Shown here: in pieces, positions 16,150-25,740 of the stretch
Position numbering within the stretch: the first letter of the stretch is position 1
How the letters are laid out: every line of letters begins with the position of its first letter
Translations under genes and position numbers: made by a program
The notes under the pieces: model-generated
Databases searched by the model: none
Told to the model about the DNA's origin: nothing
Seen by the model: the letters and a program-made list of their open reading frames with translations, nothing else
DNA from: an uncultured Alphaproteobacteria bacterium
GTDB lineage: Bacteria > Pseudomonadota > Alphaproteobacteria > Rhodobacterales > Rhodobacteraceae
Assembly (NCBI GenBank): GCA_902611475.1
Contig: CACLZW010000002.1
Span: 1-64,000, forward strand
Direction: 5' to 3'
Length of the DNA: 64,000 nt

Positions 16150-16862
16150 TGCTTATTGAAATACAAAATCTAAACGTGGCATATGGCAGAAAAAAAGTAC
16201 TCGAAAATGTAACTCTTACGTTAAGTAAAAATGAAATTGTTACAATAGTAGGTCCAAACGGATCAGGAAAAACAACCCTTTTCAAAGCTATTATCGGTTC
16301 AATACCAATTAAATCCGGCAGTGTGGTAATTAAGCAAAATTTAAAAATAGGATACGTACCACAATTATTGAATATAGATCGTTCTCTTCCATTGACCGTT
16401 GAGCGCTTTTTAAAGCTTGCAAAAAATCGAAATGACCAAGGTTTCTTAAGAGCTCAACAGATTTTGGATTCGGATGATTTACTATCGAGCCAAATCAGTA
16501 ATTTGTCTGCGGGACAATTGCAACGCGTGCTATTGGGGCACGCTTTAATGAATGAGCCAGACGTATTATTGCTTGATGAGGCCACTAGAGGGTTGGATCA
16601 ACCAGGCTCAGCAGCTTTTTACAAAAAAATTGAAGAAATTCGGGAAACCACTGGGTGCGCTATCTTAATGATAAGTCATGATTTGCATGTGGTGATGGGT
16701 GCATCAAATAGAGTGATTTGCCTCAATGGTCATATTTGCTGTCAAGGTGAACCAAAATCGGTGGCTGCTTCGCCGGAATATGCATCCATGTTTGGATCAA
16801 AAGTTGAAGGCACATTAGCTCTCTATCACCATAACCATAGCCATGAAGGAAAAGGCGCTTAA
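16149..16862 (+). CDS. znuC: Zinc ABC transporter ATP-binding protein ZnuC
   Basis: 237 aa from ATG 16149, whose first base is the last of the zur stop (TAATG). Walker A is GPNGSGKTTLF, the signature is LSAGQLQRVLLG, Walker B is VLLLDEATRGLD, and the switch histidine is in MISHDLHVV. The C-terminus has the short His-rich tail YHHNHSHEGKGA typical of zinc ATPases. It powers zinc import through ZnuB. Confidence 0.95.
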   Translation: MLIEIQNLNVAYGRKKVLENVTLTLSKNEIVTIVGPNGSGKTTLFKAIIGSIPIKSGSVVIKQNLKIGYVPQLLNIDRSLPLTVERFLKLAKNRNDQGFLRAQQILDSDDLLSSQISNLSAGQLQRVLLGHALMNEPDVLLLDEATRGLDQPGSAAFYKKIEEIRETTGCAILMISHDLHVVMGASNRVICLNGHICCQGEPKSVAASPEYASMFGSKVEGTLALYHHNHSHEGKGA

Positions 16863-17687
16863 ATGCTTGATGACTTCATGGTTAGAGCCGCTCTTGGTGG
16901 TATGGGTGTTGCTCTCGCGGCTGCGCCATTGGGTTGTTTTGTTGTATGGCGCAGAATGGCTTACTTTGGTGAGTCGACCGCACATGCTGCGCTGCTAGGC
17001 GTATCATTATCTTTAATGTTTGAGTTTTCTGTATTTTTGGGCGCAATTTTTGTATCTCTTTTAATGACCTCACTAGTAACGTTGGCTCAAGGGCGCTCCC
17101 TTTTCTTAGATACTCTCTTGGGGGTAGCCGGACATATGTCATTAGCTACAGGGCTAGTAGTTGTTTCCTTCATCTCTGGAGTACGCATTGAACTTATGGC
17201 CTACCTAATTGGGGATATTCTATCAGTATCAAAAACAGATATACTTCTTATATGGATAGGCTTGGTCATTGTCTTTGTTCTGTTATTTTGGCGTTGGTCA
17301 GCACTTTTATTATGTACGTTGAACGAAGATTTAGCTGCCTCAAGTGGGCTAAATCCCAAGAGAGAGACCTATGCGCTCACTATAGGACTAGCAATAGTGG
17401 TTGCAGTAGGAATTAAAGTTGTAGGTGTCTTACTTATCATCTCCATGTTAATTATTCCAGCTGCATCTGCTCGTTCACTTGTTTCGACTCCTGAAAAGAT
17501 GGCCGTATTTGCGTCCTTGATAGGAATGTTATCGGCAATATTAGGATTGAATGCCTCTTATGTTTTTGATACTCCAACTGGCCCTTCTATAGTATGCGTA
17601 GCGTCATTAATTTTTATAATCACATTGGTCTTAAGCTTTTTTGCAGAACAATTTTCTGCTGTAATAAAAAACAAAAAAGAAAGTTGA
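16863..17687 (+). CDS. znuB: Zinc ABC transporter permease ZnuB
   Basis: 274 aa, with about seven to nine hydrophobic segments of the ABC-3 metal permease family. Diagnostic parts are CFVVWRRMAYFGESTAHAAL near the N-terminus, the ATPase-contact segment following it, and VVGVLLIISMLIIPAASA near residue 190, which carries the conserved proline. It starts directly after the znuC stop with no gap. It is co-regulated with zur, znuC and cobW. Confidence 0.95.
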   Translation: MLDDFMVRAALGGMGVALAAAPLGCFVVWRRMAYFGESTAHAALLGVSLSLMFEFSVFLGAIFVSLLMTSLVTLAQGRSLFLDTLLGVAGHMSLATGLVVVSFISGVRIELMAYLIGDILSVSKTDILLIWIGLVIVFVLLFWRWSALLLCTLNEDLAASSGLNPKRETYALTIGLAIVVAVGIKVVGVLLIISMLIIPAASARSLVSTPEKMAVFASLIGMLSAILGLNASYVFDTPTGPSIVCVASLIFIITLVLSFFAEQFSAVIKNKKES

Positions 17688-17693
17688 AATGGT

Positions 17694-18764
17694 ATGAATA
17701 AGTTTGCACCTAAACCAGTAACAGTAATTACAGGTTTTCTCGGAAGTGGCAAAACGACTTTGCTCTCTGCTTTGCTTAAAAAGAAAGAAATGAAAAATGT
17801 AGCGGTAATCATTAATGAGTTTGGTGAGGTTGGACTAGACCATGCTTTGGTAGAACGAAGCGATGAGAATATTGTCGAGCTACAAAATGGGTGTATTTGC
17901 TGTACTATTCAAGGCGATCTCCAGAAAACAATGCTCGATTTAATCGATAAAATGTCGAAAGGAGACATTTCTTATTTTGATAAAGTCATAATAGAAACGA
18001 CGGGACTAGCTGACCCAGTTCCCATTATTCACACTTTGATTAGTTCTATAGATTTACAGAGAACTTATACTCTTGATGGTGTAATCACAGTAGTCGATGC
18101 CACAAATGGAGAAAAAACATTAGATTTACAACCAGAAGCAGTCAAACAAGCGGCCCTGGCCGAACGCATTATAATCAGTAAAATTGATCTAATAGAAAAA
18201 GATAAAGAAATATCTTTGGAAAATCGTTTAAGAGCAATAAATCCTTCGACAAAAATTATCAAAAGTAGCTTTGGCAAAGTTTCAATTTCAGAGTTAATTA
18301 GTTTGGACGCATACGATCCTTTTAGTAAGTCTAGAGATGTAAAGGAATGGCTTGCTGCAGAGAGTATGGACTCCCATCACCACCACGACCATGACCACCA
18401 TGTTAATGTAAATCGGCACGATGAAAATATTGAAGCGTTTTCTATGACTAGCGATAAGCCTGTCAACATGATGGCATTTGGTTTGTTTAAGGACTTGTTA
18501 ATGGCACAAATGGGGCCAGACTTACTTAGGTTAAAGGGAATAATTAATATCGAGGGTAGAGATCGCCCAGCAGTTATTCACGGTGTCCAGCATATTTTTC
18601 ATCCTGTTCATTGGTTGGAAAAATGGCCTGACAGCGATAGACAAACAAAGCTCGTTTTTATTACAAGAAATGTAAAGAAAGAACAAATAGAGGGTTTTTT
18701 TAATGCGTTAATGGGTATTGTTGGAGATAAAGGCATGCCCAGGGAAATAGTTGATCTACTATAA
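17694..18764 (+). CDS. CobW/COG0523 G3E GTPase, zinc metallochaperone type
   Basis: 356 aa. Walker A is TGFLGSGKTTLL (residues about 10-21), the metal motif CxCC is CICCTIQGDL (about residue 64), ETTGLADP is the switch region and SKIDL the G4 motif. A His-rich linker (HHHHDHDHHVN, about residues 225-235) precedes the CobW C-terminal domain. In zinc operons such GTPases deliver zinc to target enzymes under starvation; here it lies 6 bp after znuB. Cobalamin-type CobW is less likely since no cobalamin genes are near. Confidence 0.9.
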   Translation: MNKFAPKPVTVITGFLGSGKTTLLSALLKKKEMKNVAVIINEFGEVGLDHALVERSDENIVELQNGCICCTIQGDLQKTMLDLIDKMSKGDISYFDKVIIETTGLADPVPIIHTLISSIDLQRTYTLDGVITVVDATNGEKTLDLQPEAVKQAALAERIIISKIDLIEKDKEISLENRLRAINPSTKIIKSSFGKVSISELISLDAYDPFSKSRDVKEWLAAESMDSHHHHDHDHHVNVNRHDENIEAFSMTSDKPVNMMAFGLFKDLLMAQMGPDLLRLKGIINIEGRDRPAVIHGVQHIFHPVHWLEKWPDSDRQTKLVFITRNVKKEQIEGFFNALMGIVGDKGMPREIVDLL

Positions 18765-19160
18765 TCTTAAAAAATTAAACTAGGGTTTTATAATTATCGA
18801 GAGTATTTGAGTGTAGTGGTCAGTCCGACAGGAGAACTAGTAAATTATTGCCTGTATTAATTAATTACATCTTAAACAATTATATTTATCAAGAAATTAA
18901 ACGGCTTAAAAAAAATGTAAATTTTTTAATTTTTAAAAATTTGTGCCTTCTTGGTGTGTCACATTTCAGCAAAAAAGGTACATGTTTTAGGAATTGATAA
19001 TTGATTTACACATAGCTTTTATTTTAGTCACCTTAACTCTACCTCTCTATTTAATAGTCTCAATAAAAATTTAATTTTATGACTTCATGTTTTAATGTTA
19101 CTCTGCGTTTTTAATTCCGTAAAATGCAAAGAAGAAAAACTAACTGAGAAAAAACTTATT
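18765..19160. other. AT-rich intergenic region before asnB
   Basis: About 396 bp with no convincing gene: ATG-led frames are under a dozen codons before a stop, or extend asnB with non-homologous sequence. It contains the imperfect tRNA-Lys 3' end copy listed next. Long A/T runs around 18900-18950 may be promoter or boundary DNA. No terminator with a stable stem was seen after cobW. Confidence 0.6.
18817..18832 (+). repeat. Imperfect copy of tRNA-Lys 3' end (possible att remnant)
   Basis: TGGTCAGTCCGACAGG matches 14 of 16 bases of TGGTGAGCCCGACAGG at 20803-20818, which is the 3' end (CCA, acceptor and T-arm) of tRNA-Lys read on the plus strand. Orientation is the same, so the pair are direct repeats flanking asnB. 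Such repeats mark integration at tRNA 3' ends. No integrase is present, so the islet would be a relic. Confidence 0.5.
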
Positions 19161-20651
19161 ATGTGCGGTATATTTGCGTGCAAACCATTTGTAATGGATT
19201 GGCTTGAAAACAGTATTATTCAACATCAGGAAAGAGGACCTGATCAAAATGCTATAGAAACTTTCGAAGATATTGGAGTATCAGTAAATAGGCTAGCAAT
19301 AACAGGCAATTTAGAACAAGGGTCACAACCTGTTTTTTCATCTAGCCAATTTACTTTTTGTGTTTTTAATGGTGCTATTTATAACACAGAAGAGCTCATA
19401 ACTCGTTTTTCCCTCAAAGTTAAATCTAAAAATGAGGCTGCTGTTCTGCTTGAATTGTACGAGTTAAAAGGAGAAAGTTTTATTAATTACATAAGGGGTA
19501 TGTTTTCTATCGTATTGGTTGATAAACGAGATGGATCGCTATTGGTAACAAGGGATATTTTAGGAATAAAACCATTGTATTGGGTAAATATGGAAGATAT
19601 GGTCATTTTCTCGAGCTCCTTAAACGCAATTCCAGAACCACTTTTATCCTACGCCACAGCTTTCCCACCTGGAGAGGTGTGGATAAATCATACCTTCAGA
19701 GGCAAAATAAAGCCTGAGATATTAGAGTTCAATAATACTGAAGCCCTTCTATTAGACACAGTTACTAGTCATATTCCAAAGGAGGTAAAATGGGGGTGTA
19801 GCTTAAGTGGTGGTGTTGACAGTTCTTTATTGTGTGCACTAGCAAAGTCAAAGGGACATTCATTTAACTGCTACACTATTGATACTGGTGGGGGGCCAGA
19901 CCTTGAAGCTGCAAAAGAAGTATCAAGATATCTTGACTTACCCCTAAGATTAGTAAAAGTAAGCGATCTTGATATTGAAAACGCGTTTCCAAAAATTGTA
20001 AAATCATTAGGGACTTTTCAATCTGAGTTAATTTTAGGTGGGCTCTTTACTTATTTTATATCTAGAGAAGCTTATGGAGATGGACTTAAGGTCGTCCTCT
20101 TCGGAGAGGGTGCAGATGAGGTATTTGGTGGATATGATAAATATCAGTTGGCTTTAGAAGAGTCTTCTGAAAATGCTGATAAAATGATGTCCACGGATCT
20201 CAAAACTTTATGGTTAACCCACAATAGAAGGGTGGACCACGCATCAATGGCAGCTAGTATCGAAGCTCGAGTTCCTTATCAAGATGCCTATGTTATCAAT
20301 AATGCAAGAAAGTTACCGATAGAGATGAAAGTTGATAAAGGTAATTTACTAAAAAATAAGATAGCTTTGCGAAATATAGCGAAAAAGTATTTGCCAAATA
20401 ATATTGCACTTAGAAAAAAAGAAGTGATTTCATGTGGAACAGATCTCGGTTCTATGCTGAATAAAGTTTCGAAAAAAATGGCTTCCTATTATCTTGTTGA
20501 GTCAATAACTGATATAGAAAGAAAAGATTTCAAATTAGAAAGTTATATCGAGGCGGTTGCGTATAAAATCTGGAGAAATTTATTTCCAAATTTAGCTGAG
20601 AATGTAATCAGTATGACGCAACGAGGGTTACTTAAAAAAATATCTATTTAG
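19161..20651 (+). CDS. asnB: Glutamine-dependent asparagine synthetase family protein
   Basis: 496 aa from ATG 19161, chosen because it places Cys2 (MCGIFACKPF) as the glutaminase nucleophile; the longer frame from 19095 would bury it. The glutaminase domain shows QERGPDQNA and FNGAIYNTEE. The synthetase domain has the PP-loop SLSGGVDSSLLCALA (near residue 218), GEGADEVFGGYDKYQ and MAASIEARVPYQDAYVI. It makes Asn from Asp with Gln and ATP, though members also serve surface-sugar pathways. It stands alone between the zinc operon and tRNA-Lys, flanked by att-like repeats. It is shorter than E. coli AsnB (about 554 aa). Confidence 0.85.
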   Translation: MCGIFACKPFVMDWLENSIIQHQERGPDQNAIETFEDIGVSVNRLAITGNLEQGSQPVFSSSQFTFCVFNGAIYNTEELITRFSLKVKSKNEAAVLLELYELKGESFINYIRGMFSIVLVDKRDGSLLVTRDILGIKPLYWVNMEDMVIFSSSLNAIPEPLLSYATAFPPGEVWINHTFRGKIKPEILEFNNTEALLLDTVTSHIPKEVKWGCSLSGGVDSSLLCALAKSKGHSFNCYTIDTGGGPDLEAAKEVSRYLDLPLRLVKVSDLDIENAFPKIVKSLGTFQSELILGGLFTYFISREAYGDGLKVVLFGEGADEVFGGYDKYQLALEESSENADKMMSTDLKTLWLTHNRRVDHASMAASIEARVPYQDAYVINNARKLPIEMKVDKGNLLKNKIALRNIAKKYLPNNIALRKKEVISCGTDLGSMLNKVSKKMASYYLVESITDIERKDFKLESYIEAVAYKIWRNLFPNLAENVISMTQRGLLKKISI

Positions 20652-20802
20652 CGAAATGGTAAATAAGTTATATTTCCTAAAGCTTTGAAACTCAAAGGTC
20701 AGAAGAAATAGTTGCAAATTGGGAAATTGAATACAATTTTGTTCCCTGGCTAGTTCCTGAAACCAATAAGACTAACTAATATAAGCTAAGGCCTTGACTT
20801 AA

Positions 20803-20878
20803 TGGTGAGCCCGACAGGGTTCGAACCTGTGACCCACTGATTAAAAGTCAGTTGCTCTACCAACTGAGCTACGGGCCC
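20803..20878 (-). tRNA. tRNA-Lys (anticodon UUU)
   Basis: On the minus strand GGGCCCG pairs with CGGGCTC as the acceptor stem; a D-arm GCTC...GAGC, the anticodon loop CTTTTAA with anticodon TTT, and the T-loop TTCGAAC are all present, with a 3' CCA encoded at 20803-20805. Total 76 nt. It lies between asnB and dapF. Confidence 0.97.
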
Positions 20879-20886
20879 ACACTTGA

Positions 20887-20915
20887 GTTTTATTATTTAC
20901 TTACTATTTGGTCAA
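20887..20915 (-). promoter_or_regulatory. Putative sigma-70-type promoter of tRNA-Lys
   Basis: Minus-strand -35 TTGACC (20910-20915), 17-bp spacer, -10 TAAAAC (20887-20892), placing the transcript start a few bases before the tRNA 5' end. Good -35, moderate -10. Confidence 0.55.
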
Positions 20916-20987
20916 GTCTTCAATTATATTAAATGACGTTAAAACAAAATTAGGTTACTTATAGTTTAGAACATTACGGAGAAGTGA

Positions 20988-21800
20988 TTGAAACTAAAAT
21001 TCACCAAAATGCACGGTTGTGGAAATGATTTTGTAATTATTGACAATCGCGATCAAAAATTGGAACTAAATAATGATGAAATTAAACTGCTCTGTGACCG
21101 ACATTATGGTATTGGATGTGATCAGCTTGTTGTTATAGATGATAACAATAAAGATAACGTCTCCGCTTATGCTCTTTTTTGGAATTCAGATGGCTCTGTT
21201 TCTGCAACTTGTGGAAATGCTACAAGATGTATAGCTACCATTCTATTTGCGGAGACCAGAACAGAAACACTTAATATTGAAACTCAAAATGGAATTATAG
21301 AGTGCCATAAAAAAAATAATGAATTGATATCGGTTAATATTGGTCAACCAAAGATAGCTTGGGATGAAATACCGTTGTCTAAGAAAGTCTCAACTTTAAA
21401 TCTTCCAATCGAAGGAGAGCCAACTGGAACAAACTTTGGCAACCCTCATTGCACGTTTTTTGTTGATGACTTGAATAAAATAGATGTTCAAAGTAAAGGT
21501 CCCACTGTTGAGAATAATGCTTTGTTTCCCGAAAAAACAAACGTTCAATTCGTAAAAATCTTAGATAGAACTCATATCAAATTAAAGGTGTGGGAGCGTG
21601 GGGCAGGTATCACATTAGCATCTGGATCTTCCTCTTGTGCAGCAGTTGATGCAGGCATCAGAAGAGACCTACTTGACAATAGAGTTAAAGTAGAACTTGA
21701 TGGAGGAACCGTGGAAGTAGAGAAAAAAGTGACGGGTGTGTGGTTGACTGGACCGACCAAGCATGTATTTTCTGGCATCTACAATTTGATTCGGGACTGA
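20988..21800 (+). CDS. dapF: Diaminopimelate epimerase
   Basis: 270 aa. It converts LL- to meso-diaminopimelate for lysine and peptidoglycan. The opening KFTKMHGCGNDFVIID is diagnostic. The two active-site cysteines are in ATCGNATRC (about residue 73) and ASGSSSCAA (about residue 214). The start is TTG at 20988 after an ACGGAG ribosome site. It is followed at 6 bp by mtaB, the common alphaproteobacterial arrangement. Confidence 0.95.
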   Translation: MKLKFTKMHGCGNDFVIIDNRDQKLELNNDEIKLLCDRHYGIGCDQLVVIDDNNKDNVSAYALFWNSDGSVSATCGNATRCIATILFAETRTETLNIETQNGIIECHKKNNELISVNIGQPKIAWDEIPLSKKVSTLNLPIEGEPTGTNFGNPHCTFFVDDLNKIDVQSKGPTVENNALFPEKTNVQFVKILDRTHIKLKVWERGAGITLASGSSSCAAVDAGIRRDLLDNRVKVELDGGTVEVEKKVTGVWLTGPTKHVFSGIYNLIRD

Positions 21801-21806
21801 GTAGCG

Positions 21807-23048
21807 ATGAAATTTAAAACTCTTGGGTGCCGCCTAAATACTTTCGAGACTGAAACAATAAAATCAATAACAGAAAAATTAGATTTTAAAAATCTTACTT
21901 TCGTTAATACCTGTTCAGTAACAAAAGAAGCCTCCAAGAATAGTAAGAAATATGTTCGCCAGCTTAAAAAATCCTCCCCGCACAATACCGTTATTGTTTC
22001 AGGATGTGATGCGCATATTGAAAAAGAAACCTACATGAGAATGCCTGAAGTCGATGTGGTTGTTGGAAATGACGTTAAACTCGATGAATCAATTTGGGGT
22101 GAAATAAAAAAAAGTGGGAGATCAGGTTTTTTGGGGGATTCGGTCAGAAAACTTAAAAAAGAGAAGACAAATATTCTTCCCAACTTCACAAAAAGATCTA
22201 GAGCCTATTTGGAAATTCAAAATGGATGCAACCACTCTTGTACTTTTTGTATTATTCCTCAAGGCAGAGGTCTTTCAAAATCAGTTCCCATGGACACGAT
22301 TTTAGAAAAAATTCGTAATCTCGTTAATAAAGGATTTAAAGAAATCGTTTTAACAGGTGTCGACATTACGTGCTGGGGGTCTGATATCGCTGGAAATGAT
22401 AAGCTTGGTGATTTAGTAAATAATATCCTAAATGAAATACCTGACTTACCTCGCCTGAGGCTTTCATCTTTAGATGTTAGTGAAATGGATGACAATCTCC
22501 TACATGTTTTTAAAACCAATAAACGGATGATGCCGCATCTCCACCTTTCTCTGCAATCAGGTAACAACCTAATACTAAAACGAATGAAAAGAAGGCATTC
22601 CAGAGAGCAGGCAATTGATGTATGCAGAAACCTAAAGGCCGCTAGACCTGAGCTGACATTCGGTGCAGACCTAATTGCAGGCTTTCCTACAGAAAGCGAT
22701 ACAATGTTTTTAGATACTATTAAACTTGTAGATGAGTGCGATATAAGCTGGCTTCACATCTTTCCTTACTCTGGACGTCCAAACACCCCTGCGAGTCGGA
22801 TGCCACAAGTCAATAATCATGAAATATCTAAGCGTTCAAAGGCCCTAAGAGATCTAGCTCAGCGAAAAAAAGTACAGCATTTTGCAAAACTAAAAGAAAA
22901 GACGCTGTCGGTTCTGATGGAGTCTGAGTTCAAAGGACGGGCTGAAGATTTCACTGAAATTACTACGAGCACCCCTCTCAAAACAGGCGAAATTTATGCA
23001 CTAAAGGTAGATAGTTATAGTGCTGACAGCCTTATCGCAAGAGACTAG
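21807..23048 (+). CDS. mtaB: tRNA threonylcarbamoyladenosine methylthiotransferase MtaB
   Basis: 413 aa radical-SAM enzyme that adds the methylthio group to t6A37 of tRNAs reading ANN codons. The N-terminal UPF0004 domain has cysteines in LGCRLN, NTCSVT and SGCDAH that bind the auxiliary cluster. The radical SAM motif CxxxCxxC is in NGCNHSCTFCIIPQGRG (near residue 141). A TRAM-like C-terminal part follows. It overlaps the convergent gabD by 4 bp. MiaB is a paralogue; the LGCRLN form indicates MtaB. Confidence 0.92.
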   Translation: MKFKTLGCRLNTFETETIKSITEKLDFKNLTFVNTCSVTKEASKNSKKYVRQLKKSSPHNTVIVSGCDAHIEKETYMRMPEVDVVVGNDVKLDESIWGEIKKSGRSGFLGDSVRKLKKEKTNILPNFTKRSRAYLEIQNGCNHSCTFCIIPQGRGLSKSVPMDTILEKIRNLVNKGFKEIVLTGVDITCWGSDIAGNDKLGDLVNNILNEIPDLPRLRLSSLDVSEMDDNLLHVFKTNKRMMPHLHLSLQSGNNLILKRMKRRHSREQAIDVCRNLKAARPELTFGADLIAGFPTESDTMFLDTIKLVDECDISWLHIFPYSGRPNTPASRMPQVNNHEISKRSKALRDLAQRKKVQHFAKLKEKTLSVLMESEFKGRAEDFTEITTSTPLKTGEIYALKVDSYSADSLIARD

Positions 23049-24520
23049 AGCGATAGACACAGATATTTCATCTCCAAATACTCCTCAATCCCATGGTGCG
23101 ATCCCTCGCGACCAAGTCCAGACTGTTTAACTCCCCCAAAGGGTGCCACCTCTGTAGAGATTAAGCCAGTATTTATTCCTACCATACCGTATTCCAAAGC
23201 TTCTGCTACTTTCCAAACACGCTTGAGATCTGATGCATAAAAGTAAGAGGCCAGACCGAATATAGTATTATTAGCTTGTTCTATAACATCGTCTTCATCT
23301 TTAAATCGGAATAAAGGTGCAACGGGCCCAAAAGTTTCTTCTTCCGCAATTAACATCGACTTATCAACATTAGTTAATACCGTTGGTTCAAAGAACGTGC
23401 CGCCAATGCTATGTCTCTTTCCACCGCATTGAGCTGTGGCTCCTTTATCTAAGGCATCTTTAATGTGCTCCTCAACCTTTTTGAGGGCTTCGTTCGTGAT
23501 CAAAGGACCAAGGGTGCTCGATGTAGCGAAACCGTCCCCTACCACCATCTTCGAAACGGCCTCTTCCAGCTTCTTCGCAAACATATCATACACTCCATCC
23601 TGAACGTAAATTCGATTTGCGCACACGCATGTTTGACCATTATTTCTGAATTTAGAAATTATTGCCCCCTCAACCGCCTTATCAATATCTGCATCATCAA
23701 ATACAATAAATGGTGCGTTACCACCTAACTCCATTGACATCTTTAAAACTTGGTCCGCTCCTTGTTTTAGCAATTTTTTTCCAACTTCTGTTGATCCAGT
23801 AAAAGTTAGTTTTCGAATTTTATCATTTGAGCATAGTTCTTTGCCTATTTCGACTGGATCAGAAGTAGTTAGAATAGAGAATACTCCTTTTGGAATTCCT
23901 GCTTCTTCTGCAAGATCGCAAAGGGCCAAAGCGGATAATGGAGTGTCTTCTGGAGCTTTTGCTACAAAACAGCAACCTGCAGCCAGTGCTGGGCCCAATT
24001 TTCTGGTAATCATTGCATTAGGAAAGTTCCAAGGCGTTATAGCAGCGACGACGCCCACTGGCTGCTTCAGCACTATTATTCTTTTGTCTTCTTGGTGTCC
24101 GGGAATGGTTTCTCCGTAAATTCTTTTTCCTTCTTCGGCAAACCACTCAATAAAGCTAGCTCCATAAGTAATTTCTCCCTTTGCTTCTGCCAACGGTTTT
24201 CCCATTTCAGCGGTAAGGATTGCAGCTAGATCATCTGCATTTTCTAACATTAGTTTGCAGAACTTATTTAGAATTATACTTCTCTCTTTCGCGGTCTTTT
24301 TACTCCAATTGGGGAAAGCTTCGTACGCAGCATCAATTGCAATTCGAGCATCGTTAACGTCTAAATCGGGAACAGTTACTATTAAATTCCCATTAGAAGG
24401 GTTAACCACTTCAAAAGTTTTTCCACTTTTTGCATCTACCCAAGCACCGTTAATGTATGCTTTATTTTTGAGAAGGTTTTTGTTTTTTAGCATAACACTG
24501 AGATTTGTTTGATCTAACAT
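23045..24520 (-). CDS. gabD: NAD(P)-dependent succinate-semialdehyde dehydrogenase
   Basis: 491-aa aldehyde dehydrogenase. The general base Glu is in SMELGGNAPFIV (near residue 264) and the catalytic Cys in NNGQTCVCANRIYV (near residue 298). The GSTEVGKKL cofactor loop, ITPWNFPNAM and the C-terminal GVKQSGLGREGSHHGIEEY closely follow GabD. It oxidises succinate semialdehyde to succinate from GABA or 4-hydroxybutyrate. It appears to be a single-gene unit. Glutarate-semialdehyde dehydrogenase is a close alternative. Confidence 0.9.
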   Translation of the reverse strand: MLDQTNLSVMLKNKNLLKNKAYINGAWVDAKSGKTFEVVNPSNGNLIVTVPDLDVNDARIAIDAAYEAFPNWSKKTAKERSIILNKFCKLMLENADDLAAILTAEMGKPLAEAKGEITYGASFIEWFAEEGKRIYGETIPGHQEDKRIIVLKQPVGVVAAITPWNFPNAMITRKLGPALAAGCCFVAKAPEDTPLSALALCDLAEEAGIPKGVFSILTTSDPVEIGKELCSNDKIRKLTFTGSTEVGKKLLKQGADQVLKMSMELGGNAPFIVFDDADIDKAVEGAIISKFRNNGQTCVCANRIYVQDGVYDMFAKKLEEAVSKMVVGDGFATSSTLGPLITNEALKKVEEHIKDALDKGATAQCGGKRHSIGGTFFEPTVLTNVDKSMLIAEEETFGPVAPLFRFKDEDDVIEQANNTIFGLASYFYASDLKRVWKVAEALEYGMVGINTGLISTEVAPFGGVKQSGLGREGSHHGIEEYLEMKYLCLSL

Positions 24521-24579
24521 ATTTACGATTCCATTTTCAATTTGTTCTTACTGTCATATAACCACTAAGTTATACAACA

Positions 24580-25038
24580 TTACAAGTCCCTAGTTTGTCT
24601 TAAAGCTTCTGATAAAACCATCACACAACTGACTACAACATTTAAAGACCGCCCTTTGCCTGGCATCTCTATGGTAACAGCGTCATCCACCGATTCGTGA
24701 ACATATTCAGGTACTCCGGCACTTTCTCTACCTAGCATCAGTCGGTCATTTTTCTGAAATCTAAAATCTAAATAATTTTTTTTACTTTTCGTTGTCAGAA
24801 GAATCACTCTTGAACTCGGGGTTTCCTCTTGTTGCTGTTTCTTAAATGATTGATAATCAATGAACGTTCTAAAGTCAGCATGGCTAATATAGTCCATTGC
24901 GGTCCTTTTCAATTTCCTTTCAGAAAAAGCAAATCCGCATGGCTCGATTATGTCCAATGGCACATCAAGGCAAGCAGAAACCCTAAGAAGTGCTCCTAAA
25001 TTTTGAGGTATATCTGGTTGAAAAATAGAAATTCTCAT
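24580..25038 (-). CDS. trmL: tRNA (cytidine/uridine-34 2'-O)-methyltransferase
   Basis: 152 aa from ATG 25038, giving MRISIFQPDIPQNLGALLR; in-frame starts at 25053 and 25086 add unrelated residues. SPOUT-fold (YibK) enzyme modifying the wobble base of tRNA-Leu. The knot motifs are LMLGRESAGVPEYV and VTIEMPGKGRSLNVVVSC, and EPCGFAFSERKLKRTAMDY is typical. The length matches the E. coli protein (157 aa). It is divergent from petA. Confidence 0.92.
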   Translation of the reverse strand: MRISIFQPDIPQNLGALLRVSACLDVPLDIIEPCGFAFSERKLKRTAMDYISHADFRTFIDYQSFKKQQQEETPSSRVILLTTKSKKNYLDFRFQKNDRLMLGRESAGVPEYVHESVDDAVTIEMPGKGRSLNVVVSCVMVLSEALRQTRDL

Positions 25039-25161
25039 ATATTTACTATACATGAATTTAAAAATACAGTGCGTCTTAAAGTCCAATAGACAATCTGTTG
25101 AAAAATATTAAATTAACATATATAACCCCTATAGAATACTGAGAAATAGATTGGAAAGTAT

Positions 25162-25722
25162 ATGGAAGGCGACAAAGAGAATAAAAAAAGCAATAGGCGT
25201 GATTTCCTTTATATTTCAACCGCTGCTGTTGGGGCAATAACGGTTGGATCAGCAACATGGCCTCTAATCAATCAAATGAATCCTTCAGCTGATGTGGCGG
25301 CCTTGTCATCCATAGAAGTAGATGTGAATGATTTAGAGCCAGGATCACAGTTAACAGTAAAATGGTTAGGAAAACCCGTTTTTATCAGAAGGCGTACCGA
25401 AGAAGAGATTTCTGCTGCAAGAGAGGTAAGCTTGGAAGATTTGCCTGATAAAAGCGCTCAAAACGCTAATCTAAAAGACGGTGATGCATCGGATAAATTT
25501 AGGACGCTTGATGAAAACGGCGAGTGGCTAGTGATGATGGGAGTATGTACACATCTGGGATGCGTCCCGCTTGGCGATGCAGGAGATTTTGGGGGATGGT
25601 TTTGCCCCTGTCACGGATCGCATTACGATACAGCTGGTAGGATTAGAAGAGGACCAGCTCCCACAAATTTACCTATTCCTGTTGCATCGTTGTCCGATGA
25701 CGGAATATTAAAACTAGGTTAA
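25162..25722 (+). CDS. petA: Ubiquinol-cytochrome c reductase Rieske iron-sulfur subunit
   Basis: 186 aa. The N-terminus has a Tat-type twin-arginine signal anchor ([19 protein letters not shown]), retained as the membrane helix. The 2Fe-2S ligands are in [10 protein letters not shown] and CPCHGSHYD (residues about 131-156); the two extra cysteines form the Rieske disulfide. It passes electrons from quinol to cytochrome c1. It leads the petABC operon, 18 bp before petB. Confidence 0.96.
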   Translation: MEGDKENKKSNRRDFLYISTAAVGAITVGSATWPLINQMNPSADVAALSSIEVDVNDLEPGSQLTVKWLGKPVFIRRRTEEEISAAREVSLEDLPDKSAQNANLKDGDASDKFRTLDENGEWLVMMGVCTHLGCVPLGDAGDFGGWFCPCHGSHYDTAGRIRRGPAPTNLPIPVASLSDDGILKLG

Positions 25723-25740
25723 GAGACAAAGGATAGAAAA

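Noticed and set aside
19095..19160. Longer N-terminus of the asparagine synthetase
   Set aside because: It would place 22 residues before Met-Cys-Gly, hiding the nucleophile Cys2 required for the glutaminase.
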